Source: Branchiostoma floridae
Lineage: Eukaryota; Chordata; Leptocardii; Amphioxiformes; Branchiostomatidae
Reading direction: 5' to 3'
NCBI RefSeq assembly: GCF_000003815.2
Contig: NC_049986.1
Location: 5,830,065-5,894,064, forward strand
Length of the DNA stretch: 64,000 nt
Position 1 is the first letter of the stretch. The number at the start of each line of letters is the position of its first letter. The translations under genes and the position numbers were made by a program. The notes below the pieces were generated by a model, which was not told where the DNA came from, did no database searches, and saw only the letters and a program-made list of their open reading frames with translations. Shown here in pieces: positions 1 to 10,596 of the stretch.

Positions 1-575
1 CTGCGAGCTCTAATTTTCGAGGAGGCATGACCTTTATGCCGACAAAGAAATGGCGCAGAGTTCCCCCTTCCCGCAAGGGCCATGCCTCCTCGTAAGCCAG
101 ATCTTGCAGACTCGTCGTCCGATCGAATCGCGCCTAATGTGAGGGGGGTATCAACGATATGTTTTGGCTTTTCAGATTCCCTTAAGATATAGGCCTTATG
201 AAATTGAAGTAGTATATCACAACACAATCTCCATCAGAAGAAGTACAGGAAAGTAATTTTCATACCTTTTTTTATGTCTAAGGACCAATTAACTATTATC
301 TAATGACGCTAACATTTGCATCAACAGACACCAAGCAGCAAATTAGATCTTAATTGGCATTATCGAAGCAAAATGGCATATTTGTACATGTGTTATCTGT
401 GTTGCATAGTTAAACCTGAATACCTAATTATATGAACACAAATTGCATTTACGTAAAATGAAAAGAAACTACAAACATCACGTGTAGTTATTAGGTATCC
501 AACCTCTTCATTTCTAAAATTGCTCTATCATCTTATATGGAACAAATGTCCCATGTGTGTGGATATGCCACTCAC
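1..575. other. Window edge, no exon recognised
   Basis: This stretch lies 3' of the last visible exon of the minus-strand LamG gene and is probably its next intron. No coding exon is recognised. Positions 19-30 and 82-93 are an inverted repeat (CGAGGAGGCATG and its complement) around a loop of about 50 bases, which may be one end of a small repeat element. Confidence 0.4.
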
Positions 576-2587
576 TTTTACATTTCTCCCTCGCGGCAAT
601 GATCTGTTCTTCAGTCATGGCGTAGTCGTACAGCTGCAGACAGGCGATCCGACCCGAGTAGATCCGACCGTCTCCGTTCCTCCTAGCCACCCGGATGGGG
701 TACTGAGTTGCGACCTGTTGGGGGTCCGCAAGCTGCCTCTGACCGACTAGTTCCCCGTTGTTCCAGAGAGATGCCATGCCTGTGCTACTGTCGTAGGTCC
801 CACCCACGTAGTTCCAGGCATTCTGTTTCAGAATACCACGAACCGCCGGGGTCGCCTCAAAATTTCCATCCCTTCTCACGGGCCTGCAGCAAATAATTTG
901 TTTACCTGTCAATTGTTAACCATAAGATCCTAAAACAAAAGTTTACAAAGATCTTTCCCCTTCGTAAAATATCAGAGTATTTCGTATGGTGTTTGATTGT
1001 AGTTCATCAATTATGCGAAAAAATATTATTAAACATTGCCTAAACATTAGTTCCTGTAAATTTCTGAGTGAATGTGCCTGACAAACATATGGCAAGTATG
1101 TTACTGCAAAAATTCAGACAAACAAGAACAATATCATCCGGTGGATAATGCCCTACCACTGACTCCATGATTTGTCGCAGACTTCTTATAAATGAGTATT
1201 TTTACCACCTTTGATATCTGCGTTATGCGTATCTAGTCTAACCTTTAGTCTGCAATCTTCCCTCTCACTTCCTGTCACATTGCTGTATATATTCGAATTA
1301 CTACGAAGGCACATAAGCATATACGAAAAGCATAGCCTCTGTATAGCAATGTCAAGGACAAAATATGCTGTACAGGAAGTTCTACTGTAGTACCACATTA
1401 AAGGCATACTACGGGATATTTGAACAAAACAAAAAGTAGCTTTTCCTACTTTTTCTTTACATTGTTAGCTCAATCAACCCTATAGCATTGCATACCAATA
1501 TTCATGGAGAGATGCTGCGACATCAATGCACCACATTATGATGTATAAAAATTGTGATCTTCCAAGAAACAGATGGGCACAGGCTGGTTACTGCCTCTGT
1601 GTGTTGTTGTTTCCTGCTTATCAGCCTGGCTTCCCAGTGGGGGGCCAGTTGACAGTTCCTCTGAGTACAGTAGACTAGCTTTCTGTACAAGGTTTCTTGC
1701 AGTTTTGACTTTTTTAGCTTGTTGATATCCTACAAAATAGACTAATAAGTTCATGATTATATGCTATTTTAGAATGATTAGATATAGGTGTTTCCAAAGA
1801 AGATCTCCATTGTGTTCTTTATCTGCAGTCTGCCATGCATGTGCTAACTGATTACCCCACCCCGGGGGACCTACCGGTGGCAAGCAAGACCTGGAGGGTC
1901 TAACTTGGGGGGACACAAGGTTACAGGGTGCCTAGAGCGGAATGTTTGTAGGCTAATCCTTTACGTTGCAAACGTGAAATAATGACACAAAAGTGTCAAA
2001 AAGTGACAAAAAGTAGTAGTAAATCTGATATTTCTTAATTCTAGAATATTTCAAATTTGAGCGCAAAAAACTGCGTAGGGGATGCAAAACCACCTTCATC
2101 TTCATCTTCGGTGTGAGAGGATCAAATAAGTCTGTCCGAATATACAGCTTTTCTTCTTCAGTACAAACCTGAGTGTGTAGTTAAGCCATTAAGCGGTTTT
2201 ATAGGGTATGCAATACAAGTAAACAAACAAACAAACAAACAAACAGGTTGTCTGGTCTCCAAACCTACCTCAGAAACATTTGTTCTGGACCTGTCTGCCA
2301 AAAGTGCATCGCCTATCCGTTGTTGTTCCCGACGTAGTTGAAGAGTGGTCCATCCGAACCGGTAGGGTATATGTGGGCCAGAATGGTGTACGCGTAGCGT
2401 ACATCCAACCGGCCATTGTTGGGAATATCCATGTATGAACTCGTGGTTCCCGAGAACAGGAAGGAGCCATCGGCGTTGCCGAACGGACCCGGGGCTAGCT
2501 GGGTTCCTGTTGCTATCCCGTCATTTCCGTTTCCGGTCACGTCTGATGTACCATACTGTGCGTTCAAGGGCCACATGCCTACCGGGT
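576..2587 (-). CDS. LamG-like (concanavalin A-type jellyroll) domain gene, two internal exons with an in-frame stop
   Basis: Two minus-strand exons, 2269..2587 and 576..883, together encode one LamG-like jellyroll domain of the pentraxin/Laminin_G_3 type. The first exon gives the start of the fold (MWPLN, GNGNDG, FSGTTSSYMDIP). The second gives the usual second half (WNYVGGTYD, ASLWNNGELVG, SGRIACLQLYDYAMTEEQI). Acceptor and donor sites are canonical and the phases agree: the first exon ends in phase 2, the second starts with the matching base and ends in phase 1, so more exons follow off the window. The upstream exons were not found. In the first exon the frame reads NNNG, then TAG (2313-2315), then AMHFWQTGPEQMFL, so the stop interrupts an otherwise intact domain; a Trp TGG is the simplest ancestor. 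Such domains bind carbohydrate or protein partners in secreted mosaic proteins. Pseudogene, null allele or base error cannot be told apart here. Confidence 0.8.
2112..2246. repeat. Dispersed repeat with (AAAC)n tail
   Basis: The segment starts GTGAGAGGATCAAATAA and ends in six AAAC-type units. A second copy of the same family lies at about 62692-62800 (GTGAGAGGGGATCAAATAAA ... ATAAACAAACAAA). The simple tail suggests a short retroposon or the 3' end of a longer one. It sits in the intron between the two LamG exons; the rest of that intron (884-2111) shows nothing recognisable. Confidence 0.55.
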
Positions 2588-4267
2588 CTGTTACAGAAAA
2601 CATAAGTATATAAATTCCTAGAAGCAAAGATATCGGCCATTGAACTAATTTTTGCGTAATTGCGCAGATGTTAAGCGCATTCATGAATTTTATTGATATT
2701 TGGTATGCAGGTAGCTAGGTCTCAGTGAGACATGGAAATGATTAGATCGTCATTTATATTATTTAAATGTGTAAGTTATTTGCATAAAAGGTGTTTTTTA
2801 TGGAGGTATGAGGTCGCCTAGGTAGGTATGAGGATGCCTTTGACATATGCCCACAGGACCACATTAACATTTTTGAGATGCATTACTTCACCATGATCAA
2901 TTTGATGCTACTGAAGTATTAACCATTTGGAGGTTTTTGGCTATTTTAGACCAAAAATGTACATTTGGTCATCCATGCGCCGTGGAATTTTAATTAAATG
3001 ACCTTATAAATCTGTCGATAATGTCGACGTCTAGGGCATATGTACACAAGACACAGCAATCACACTTTGGGCATGCGCTACTTCAGAATTATGAGTAAAG
3101 CCGTTGATTTGCAAGTTCGTGCCCGAGGGCTAATTATAAGTGCATGGTATTAACATAGGAGATATACAAGTGACAATAAACAGTTATAAACAATATTCCA
3201 CTCTAAAACTAGTGTTGGCTATTGAGATTCGGGTCCATTTTTAGACAAAGAATGTGTCATCTGGAATTATATAGCATTCATGCGGGGAGGGGGGTGGGTG
3301 ATTTTTTAAATTAAAGTTTAGACGGGTGGATCTGCAAAAGTCTATTTTCAAAATTCACATTCTGAACAGTCCGTGTTTGCACTAAGTGGGGAATGGATAG
3401 AATATTCTCTATTGCCTGTTTACTTTTTGTTGCTTTTTGTCAACCCCAATCCCCCAAACCTCACCACCCCCACCCCTCCCCAACAGTTGTGAAACGCTCT
3501 GATATGGCATACCTGTACGGTGGCGTCACTGGAAGATTACCGTATCCGGCTCGCGAGTTAACCAGGTGTTTTTATGTAAACCGGACCCCGAATGAAGAAT
3601 GGCATCGAAAATATCGATTTCAAACGGACGAGCCGTGTCCTGTGCTAAAACGTTAATATGACTAATCTCTATTCTTTCATAATCAGAACAACGAAAAAAA
3701 AATGTATCTCAATTATTTTTCTTCTTTAACTCATCATATACTGTGTTAGTGACTTGAGACGTAAAGAAAGTACTGGTTGAAGGGAATAATGCACTGGGGA
3801 TTTAAAAGTTGTCCTATTTAGTACGTTGTTGTAATCGTTGACTTTCCTCAAAGCTATTTGTGCTTTATTCTGATAATTCATTAGTTTGACATGCACGTTA
3901 CTATTTAGCTGTCTGATCGGTTGTTAATGTTGATCAACGAATTAAATATAGTTCTTTTACATTTGGAACAAATATGACAAGAATCGGTGCTTTAATTGAT
4001 TTTAATTGATTTTATTTTTAGTATTCATCTCTAGTAGAAAATGACAGAGTTATAAAATATGTAAAAGTTACAGAACAAATTTCGACAAAATGCAAGACTA
4101 CTTCTAGTTTCACCATTGTCAGTGTAAAAACAGTACGTAAACAAATGTTTCACAAACAGTCACCAAACGTTGAGAATGTATATATTATACAGTCAACAAA
4201 ATCCCAGGACCATTATTCAGCATTTTGTGTACGTAACATGTCTAACAATAGTTTTACATATGTAGAC
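2588..4267. other. Non-coding stretch, mostly unassigned
   Basis: No conserved exon is recognised. One open frame on the plus strand (3393-3656, 87 residues) begins with a hydrophobic segment followed by a proline- and histidine-rich run, but it has no recognisable domain and no support from splice sites, so it is not called as a gene. Confidence 0.4.
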
Positions 4268-4512
4268 AGTGTAGATTATAGATAGATAGCTTTATTGCAC
4301 AACAATTGTACGGGGTACAAAGTATAGCATCTACATCTACATATGTAACTAATACAGAGGTTGTAGTATGGGATAAGTTTCTTACAGTCATTGGTGGCTT
4401 TTACAATCATTGGAGGAATTTCTAATGTCTAAACTGTCTTTAATACATTTTCCTATATCTGTCATGCAGGGATTGTCACATGCCATGATGTATATATACG
4501 TGATGGTAGCAG
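4268..4512 (-). mobile_element. 3' end of a LINE-like retroposon
   Basis: Read on the minus strand, this segment closely matches 15823-16045 on the plus strand. Both copies encode the same short C-terminus (DNPCMTDIGK, LDIRNSSNDCKS), then share an untranslated tail with TTTGTACCCCGTACAATTG and an AATAAA signal, and end in ATCT/CTAT-type simple repeats. Two copies with a common coding end, a common 3' end and different flanks indicate a 5'-truncated retroposon family. The clade cannot be assigned from this short piece. Confidence 0.65.
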
Positions 4513-4963
4513 GTAGGTTTTTCATAATATCATGTGCTCGATCAGGGGTGGAGACTTGAGAATTTATTAAGAATATATAAAAGATATTTCAAAAAGCCTA
4601 AGCTATACACATCATACCGTACGTGATGACGAAACAATAAGTTTTAGAACTAGCTATGGTAAGTTGAATCTCTAAGTGGAGAAAGAGCCGGTGAATCATG
4701 TTTTGAATCGGTTCGGCTTGTGGTAGCGTGATTGTATCTTATTTTTCTATCACTCTACATAGCGTTTCCCTTGGCGGTTCCTCGTTGGTTTTGAAATTAA
4801 ATGGGCGACACCCTGTCACCATTCCTGGTCGATTCCTGGACCTATTTCCTAAGGCTGCTCATGGAACCATTTCTGGGCGGGTCCCTGTGACATATTCGAT
4901 GGGTCTCGGGGCCTATTTCTTGTTCGATTTCTGGACAGTAGTCCCCGGCCTATTTCTGTATAT
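4513..4963. other. Unassigned flank of the LINE insertion
   Basis: The segment 4728-4963 is open on the plus strand but the translation resembles no family known to me. Read on the minus strand it follows the LINE tail; because the target-site duplication lies at 4964-4971 it is taken as host flank. Confidence 0.35.
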
Positions 4964-4971
4964 GTTATATT
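4964..4971. repeat. LINE target-site duplication, left copy
   Basis: GTTATATT, identical to 8779-8786, directly abuts the LINE 3' tail (TAAGCAAGTAAGC on the minus strand). Confidence 0.65.
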
Positions 4972-4981
4972 GCTTACTTGC

Positions 4982-5341
4982 TTATGGCCGACAGTCGGGC
5001 ACCGACGATGTCGTCCCTCCTCTCCCCTGTCGCAGGTGGCGTTTCACTCTCCGGGCTTCCGCCTGGCTGTTGTACTTTTCTGTGAACAGCCGGCTTCCAT
5101 CCAGGCAGGTCCGCTTCCACCCACTTCTGTCTTCGGCACGGTTCTCCAGACTGTGGGGTGGGATTTCACATGTCTTCATACTGTTTTTAAGATAGTCCTT
5201 ATATCTTTTCCGCTGACCCCCCACCGAGCGTCTGCCGTGAGTTAGCTCTCCATAGAGGACTTGGCGGGGGAGCCGGTTTGCAGGTAGTCGGATGACATGG
5301 CCGACCCATCTCAGTTGGCGCTGTACCAAGATGGTTTCCAT
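4982..5341 (-). pseudogene. LINE C-terminal region in a shifted frame
   Basis: The frame shows RWVGHVIRLPANRLPRQVLY and SVGGQRKRYKDYLKNSMK, the C-terminal region that normally follows the reverse transcriptase in these elements. It is out of frame with the upstream part, so at least one indel lies near 5340. The end (SSVPDCRP then stop) falls at the start of the terminal zinc-knuckle-like segment usual in such proteins. Confidence 0.8.
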
Positions 5342-5598
5342 GGGATACGGCGTATCTCTGAGTGGGGTACCTTATGCCACCACCGTAGATCCAAGATTCT
5401 TTGGAGGCAACGGATGTGGAACTGTTCAAGTGCCCGGATGTGATGACGGTACAGTGTCCACGTCTCACTTGCGTAAAGCAGGATGGAGAGACAGACAGCC
5501 TTGTAAACGGCGACTTTTGTCTGTATTGTAAGGTCTTTGTTCAGGAAGACTCTGTTGGCGAGACGTCCAAAAGCGGTAGAGGCAAGTCCGATTCGTCT

Positions 5599-7830
5599 CT
5601 AGATCTGTACATCGTCCGTGACGTCAGATGCCGTGTTTAGTACGGATCCAAGGTAAGTGAAAGTCTGGACGTTTTTCAGCTGTGTGCCCTTGATCCGTAT
5701 GTCTGGATCTGGGGTGTTGGCTAGGCCTTGGTGCATAACCTCTGTTTTCCCCTTGTTGATGCCGAGTCCAGCACGGGTATAAGCAGTGTCAAGGGAGTCC
5801 AAGTTCCTCTGCAACCCTGTAGCAGAACAGCTGGTGATAGCAGCATCATCAGCATACTGCAGCTCTAGGATGGACTCTTGTTCAACACGGGTCTTGGCTT
5901 TGAGTCTACGAAGATTGAACAGGCTGCCATCAAGACGGTAGGTCAGTTGAACACAGTCCTCGGGCCTGATGTGTTTCTTGGCAGTGAGCATGACTGCCGC
6001 TAGGAACAGGTTGAATATGACAGGTGCGATAACGCACCCTTGCCTCACACCAGTGCAGACTGAGAACGGGTCGGACTTTTCCCCAGCGCCAAGGACCCTC
6101 ACCATCGCACCGTCATGGAGTGCCCTCAGTACGGCCAGGAACCTGCTGGGGCAGCCAAATCTCCTGAGCACTTCCCAGAGTAATGGTCTGTTCACGGAGT
6201 CGAAGGCCTTAGTTAGGTCTATAAAGACCATGTACAGTTCCTTATGTTGCTCTTTGCACTTTTCCTGCACTTGCCTCGCTACAAAAACCATGTCTATGGT
6301 GCTGCGGTCTTTGCGGAATCCGCACTGACTCTCTGGTAGGATGTCCTCTGCCACAGACTTGATTAGCCGCAAAAGCAAGATCCTTGTGAGCACTTTACCT
6401 GCGCATGACAGCAGGGAGATGCCGCGACTGTTGCTGCAGTCGGCCTTGTCGCCCTTTCTCTTGTATATGCTTACCAGGTCAGCGTCTTTCCACTGCTGTG
6501 GAACGCAGCCTGAGTTCCAAGAGGCTGTGACAAAACTGTGGAGGTGCTTGGCTACTGCCTCACCCCCACAGCGCAAAATCTCGCCTGGCACACCGTCAGG
6601 TCCCGCCGCCTTGTTGCTCTTCAGGGAACCAATGGCGGACTTCACCTCGGCGAGTGTCGGCAGATCATCCAGCTCTTGCATGATCTGGAGTTCAGGGATG
6701 TCATCAAGGATGCTGTCATCCACCACCGTGTGTCTGTTGAGTAGCTGTTTATAATGCTCGGCCCAACGGGCCAGGATGGCAGTTTTCCCAGTTATGAGTG
6801 ATCCGTCTGCACTCCGCACTGGGAAGTGAGATCCTCGGCCGGGGCCGTAGGCGGCTTTAAGGGCGCTGTAGAATTGTTGTTGATTGCCAGTATCTGCATA
6901 ACCCTGTATCTCCCTGGCGAGGTTGGTCCACCAGTTGTTTTTCATTCTTCTGAGTTCACGCTGAGCATGGGAGCGCAGTTCCCTGAGCCTGGAGCGGTTA
7001 GCGGGAGTTGGGTTCCTCAAGACAGTGGCGTGTGCCTTGTGCTGCTCTTCGAGGAGTTCCCGTATGTCATCCCTCTGATCATCGAACCAGTCTCGGTTGC
7101 GCTTGGTGCTAGTGCCCAGTATGTGCTGAGCAGTGGTGTTCAGAATGTTGGCCGTGTTCTCCCAGGCTGTGGTGAGGTATTCTGTGTCGGCGGTCGTTTC
7201 GTCGAGCTCAACAGGGATGCTGTGTGCAAGTTCATCCTGTAGCTTTTGGTACTTCATGGGGTCGTTGAGAGCAGTTAAGTTGATCTTCCCTGGCCGTGCA
7301 CTCTTGCGCGCAGGGGGCCGGATGCGCAAGTTGAGTTTTGTTCTCACCATTCTGTGATCAGTGCAGCCATCAGCTCCACGCATTACGCGCGTGATCTTGA
7401 CATCTTGACGATCGCACTGCCGGACTAGTACATAATCCAGGAGGTGCCACCTTTTAGACCGGGGGTGCATCCAAGTAGTTTTGTGCATATCTCGAAGCTG
7501 GAATAATGTGTTGGTGATCACCAGGGAGTGTTCGGCACAGAGGGTGAGGAGGCGAAGTCCGTTATCGTTACAGTTTCCCACACCGTGAGAGCCAAGAACT
7601 CCCTTCCAAAGATAGTGTCTGGTGCCAACTCTCGCGTTGAAATCACCCATGATGGTTAACTTGTCCGTATGTGGTACTGCTCGGATCGCTGCACTCAGGG
7701 ATGCGTAGAACTGATCCTTGTCATCTTGACTGGCTACCAGCGTGGGTGCATAAACACTAATGACAGTTAAGTATCTGTTATCCCGCAGTGGTACACGCCA
7801 GGTCATCACTCTCTCACTTATCCCTCGTGG
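5599..7830 (-). pseudogene. LINE endonuclease (C-terminal part) and reverse transcriptase
   Basis: About 740 residues are open. The endonuclease part shows VISVYAPT, GDFNARVG and the histidine motif CTDHRMVRTKL. The reverse transcriptase shows KSNKAAGPDGVPGEIL, the A motif YMVFIDLTKAFDSVNR, the B motif GVRQGCVIAPVIFNLF, the catalytic YADDA motif and KGKTEVM, followed by TFTYLGSVL. The frame stops at TAG (5599-5601) but the sense continues in frame afterwards (RRIGLASTAFGRLANRVFL), so this is a nonsense change in a once longer protein. It lacks the endonuclease N-terminus, which lies inverted at 8455-8778. Confidence 0.9.
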
Positions 7831-7831
7831 G

Positions 7832-8778
7832 TCTTCCGGTGCTGCACGCAGGTACTTTGTGGGGGATTAAGACGGAGTGTTGACCTCCTAGTTGGTAGTC
7901 CCCGGGCAACGGCCACAGCAATGACCCTGGGTTGCGATACCATCGGGGGCCGGGCGGAGCACTAGCAGGTCTCCCTGTAGCACTCCCCCCGCCCCTGGCA
8001 GGTTCAACCATGGTGGGACGGATCCTCGGTGAGCTGTTGCTGGCTAACAACACACGCTGCAACCCCCTAGCGAGCCAGTCGTCGTGGTCTATCCCATGCC
8101 ACTGGAGCCCTTGCTTGGAGGCCAAGGTAGTGGACTGGGGAACCGTGCGCCCCCTTTCCACTATAAACCTCTTTGCACAGCTTTCCCTCCTCCCTCTCCC
8201 TGCTTTGCAGTTTTCCATATTCTCCTATTCAAGTACCACAAGTCCCACGGCGACGGAGACGGAGCGCCGGGAGCAGGTGAGGATGCCACCAGAAGCTCCT
8301 AGTTCTTACTCCGCACGTGCGGCGGCTCCGGTGGAGATGGTCGCTGGTTGGCTGGGACGGAACGACAGCCTCCAGAGGCAGCACCCGAAGCGACTAGGCA
8401 GGCCTATTTAGGTGCCACACTGCCTACCTCAGGAAGAGGAGGGGCCTAGAAAAGGTGGCCCAAACATTGTTCGTTCCACTCAAACCATGGGCGGGGGGCT
8501 ACACCCGTCGTGGCATTCCTATCTGTAGCCGTCCACATGCAAATACTATTGACTTGACTTTAGCTAGTTGGAACATTCGCACGCTCTTAGACAATGCTGA
8601 ATCTGAACGTCCCGAAAGACGAACTGCCCTGATTGCATCTGAACTCAATAGATACGATATCGACATAGCAGCTCTGTCTGAAACCCGCCTTGCCGATGAA
8701 GGCTCACTCACCGAGACTGGAGAAGGATACGCCTTCTTTTGGAAAGGGCTTCCAGCAGCTGAAAGAAGGATCCACGGG
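7832..8778 (+). mobile_element. Inverted LINE 5' segment: 5' UTR and endonuclease N-terminus
   Basis: From 8455 the plus strand encodes the N-terminal endonuclease motifs LTLASWNIRTLLDN, YDIDIAALSETRLADEG and GYAFFWKGL, ending at ERRIHGV. The same element's continuation is on the opposite strand from 7831 downward. The GC-rich 7832-8454 part has open frames (for example 7932-8411) that resemble no protein known to me and is taken as 5' untranslated region. Confidence 0.8.
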
Positions 8779-8786
8779 GTTATATT

Positions 8787-9804
8787 ATGTTACAAATAAT
8801 ACCCACTACAGTAACTACTCTCTTTACGTCTTGTGTAGTTAGGTGTCTTTCATATCATACTTTACATTCTTGGAATTTGCCCTGCTAAGCTCCGCTTTTG
8901 AAATGTGACGTACATGTAGGTCGCAGTTGGCTAGGCTTTCCTGAACGACCTAACGTATTGCTCAAATCTGAATCTTCCAAAACAAAAGAAAGACTTAGTT
9001 TGTCGCTGATCATGCTAATCAATTTGTGCTTCTTTGATTTTGCCGTAACACGAGTGCTATCTGATTAACATCCTGTCAGGATTTTATCACAACGAAAACC
9101 GAGTAGTCGTGTACGTTTGGTCCTCATTGCAAATCAAATTTTAAACAAGAGCTTCTGAAAAAAGCTGGTCTTTCGCTTACTTATATATATACTTATACTT
9201 ATATACATACTTATGGGTGCCAAGTCTGCAACGTTGGCAGCTCTGGCACAGTTTGGTCAAGTGCTAGGTTATATAACTGTTTAGTAAGGTAGTGGTTCTC
9301 ACAGAGTATATTTTACTTGAACTGTATAATAACACAACTGTATGAATGATGTTAACTTTATTCGGATTGTTTCGCTGTTAAGAACGGCTCTGTTACAGTA
9401 CAACAGGGTTTTATCAAAGTGCACTGTAGTAATCAAATTTATCAGTAGATGTGTCCTGAATTTCTGAAAGAACAAACAAAGTATTGTCACCATAAACAAC
9501 ATAAAATATTAACATGGCATATACAGTAATGGAAATAATTTTTTTATGGCAAGATCAAGTGAAAGGTAGATATTGTAAACTAAAACAGGTCTGTGGTATG
9601 TTTAATGGAACGTTTCGTTTCTTTTAGTAACGCAATTATGCTTTTACTTGACGGAGTCGTGACGTCACGCGTCAGACTCACTTCGTCGAGCTCGGTCAGA
9701 ATCTTCCCTTTCGAAATTATAAATTAAATGTGGGTAATTCTATTTTCAACGCATCCGAGGGCTACTATTTTGCTGAAAGAAGTTTGTTACACGAAAATAG
9801 CCTG
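8787..9804 (+). other. Intergenic stretch upstream of DHDH
   Basis: No exon is recognised. A perfect CRE-type palindrome GTGACGTCAC lies at 9659-9668, followed by a GC-richer patch and AT-rich sequence up to the gap. This could be part of the DHDH promoter, because the missing first exon(s) probably lie in the gap at 9805-10284, but there is no direct evidence. Confidence 0.3.
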
Positions 9805-10284
9805 NNNNNNNNNNNNNNNNNNNNNNNNNNNNNNNNNNNNNNNNNNNNNNNNNNNNNNNNNNNNNNNNNNNNNNNNNNNNNNNNNNNNNNNNNNNNNNNN
9901 NNNNNNNNNNNNNNNNNNNNNNNNNNNNNNNNNNNNNNNNNNNNNNNNNNNNNNNNNNNNNNNNNNNNNNNNNNNNNNNNNNNNNNNNNNNNNNNNNNNN
10001 NNNNNNNNNNNNNNNNNNNNNNNNNNNNNNNNNNNNNNNNNNNNNNNNNNNNNNNNNNNNNNNNNNNNNNNNNNNNNNNNNNNNNNNNNNNNNNNNNNNN
10101 NNNNNNNNNNNNNNNNNNNNNNNNNNNNNNNNNNNNNNNNNNNNNNNNNNNNNNNNNNNNNNNNNNNNNNNNNNNNNNNNNNNNNNNNNNNNNNNNNNNN
10201 NNNNNNNNNNNNNNNNNNNNNNNNNNNNNNNNNNNNNNNNNNNNNNNNNNNNNNNNNNNNNNNNNNNNNNNNNNNNNNNNNNNN
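9805..10284. other. Assembly gap (480 N)
   Basis: Run of N. It lies where the first exon(s) of the DHDH gene, including the NAD(P)-binding GxGxxS-type segment, would be expected. Confidence 0.99.
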
Positions 10285-10596
10285 TACCGAAATAGAGACA
10301 GAAAAGATTGTACAGAGACACACGCAAACAGGGGGAGACAGTAAAAAACATAGTGAAAGAGGCATATAGACAGAAGTACCGAGTGAGACAGACACATAGA
10401 GATTGAAGGAGAGAGGGGTAGGAAGAGAGAGATGGTTCAGAGAAAGGCAGACAGGTCCAGACATATAACGAAAGAAGTGAAACTTTTTGGGCAAATCTTC
10501 AACTTATTACATTACTTTTATTTCATTACAAATTGCATCAGTGTTTCAGAATAGAAGGCGTTATATATGTTATTACCGTTTATAATTTTACCACAG

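Larger units (their letters stand above)
4972..8778 (-). mobile_element. Dead APE-type LINE with inverted 5' part (twin-priming structure)
   Basis: The element has an apurinic-type endonuclease, a reverse transcriptase and a C-terminal region, all of one non-LTR retrotransposon. Its 3' two-thirds (4972 to about 7831) reads on the minus strand, whereas its 5' untranslated region and the start of the endonuclease (about 7832-8778) read on the plus strand. The outer end of the inverted part is internal (GLPAAERRIHGV) and the inner junction is the element's 5' end next to PRGISERVMTWRVPL, which is what twin priming produces. GTTATATT flanks both ends (4964-4971 and 8779-8786). The reading frame is broken by TAG at 5599 and by at least one shift near 5340. 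The protein resembles the RTE/Nimb-like elements often misannotated as craniofacial development protein 2; the exact clade is uncertain. Confidence 0.85.

Noticed and set aside
3393-3656. 87-residue plus-strand frame with hydrophobic start and Pro/His-rich segment
   Set aside because: No homology recognised, low-complexity part, no promoter or splice evidence; chance cannot be excluded.
4728-5195. 155-residue plus-strand frame
   Set aside because: Its right half is antisense to the LINE C-terminal region and the left half has no recognisable domain.
7932-8411. 159-residue plus-strand frame as a separate gene
   Set aside because: Lies in the inverted 5' UTR part of the LINE; GC-rich composition explains the open frame.
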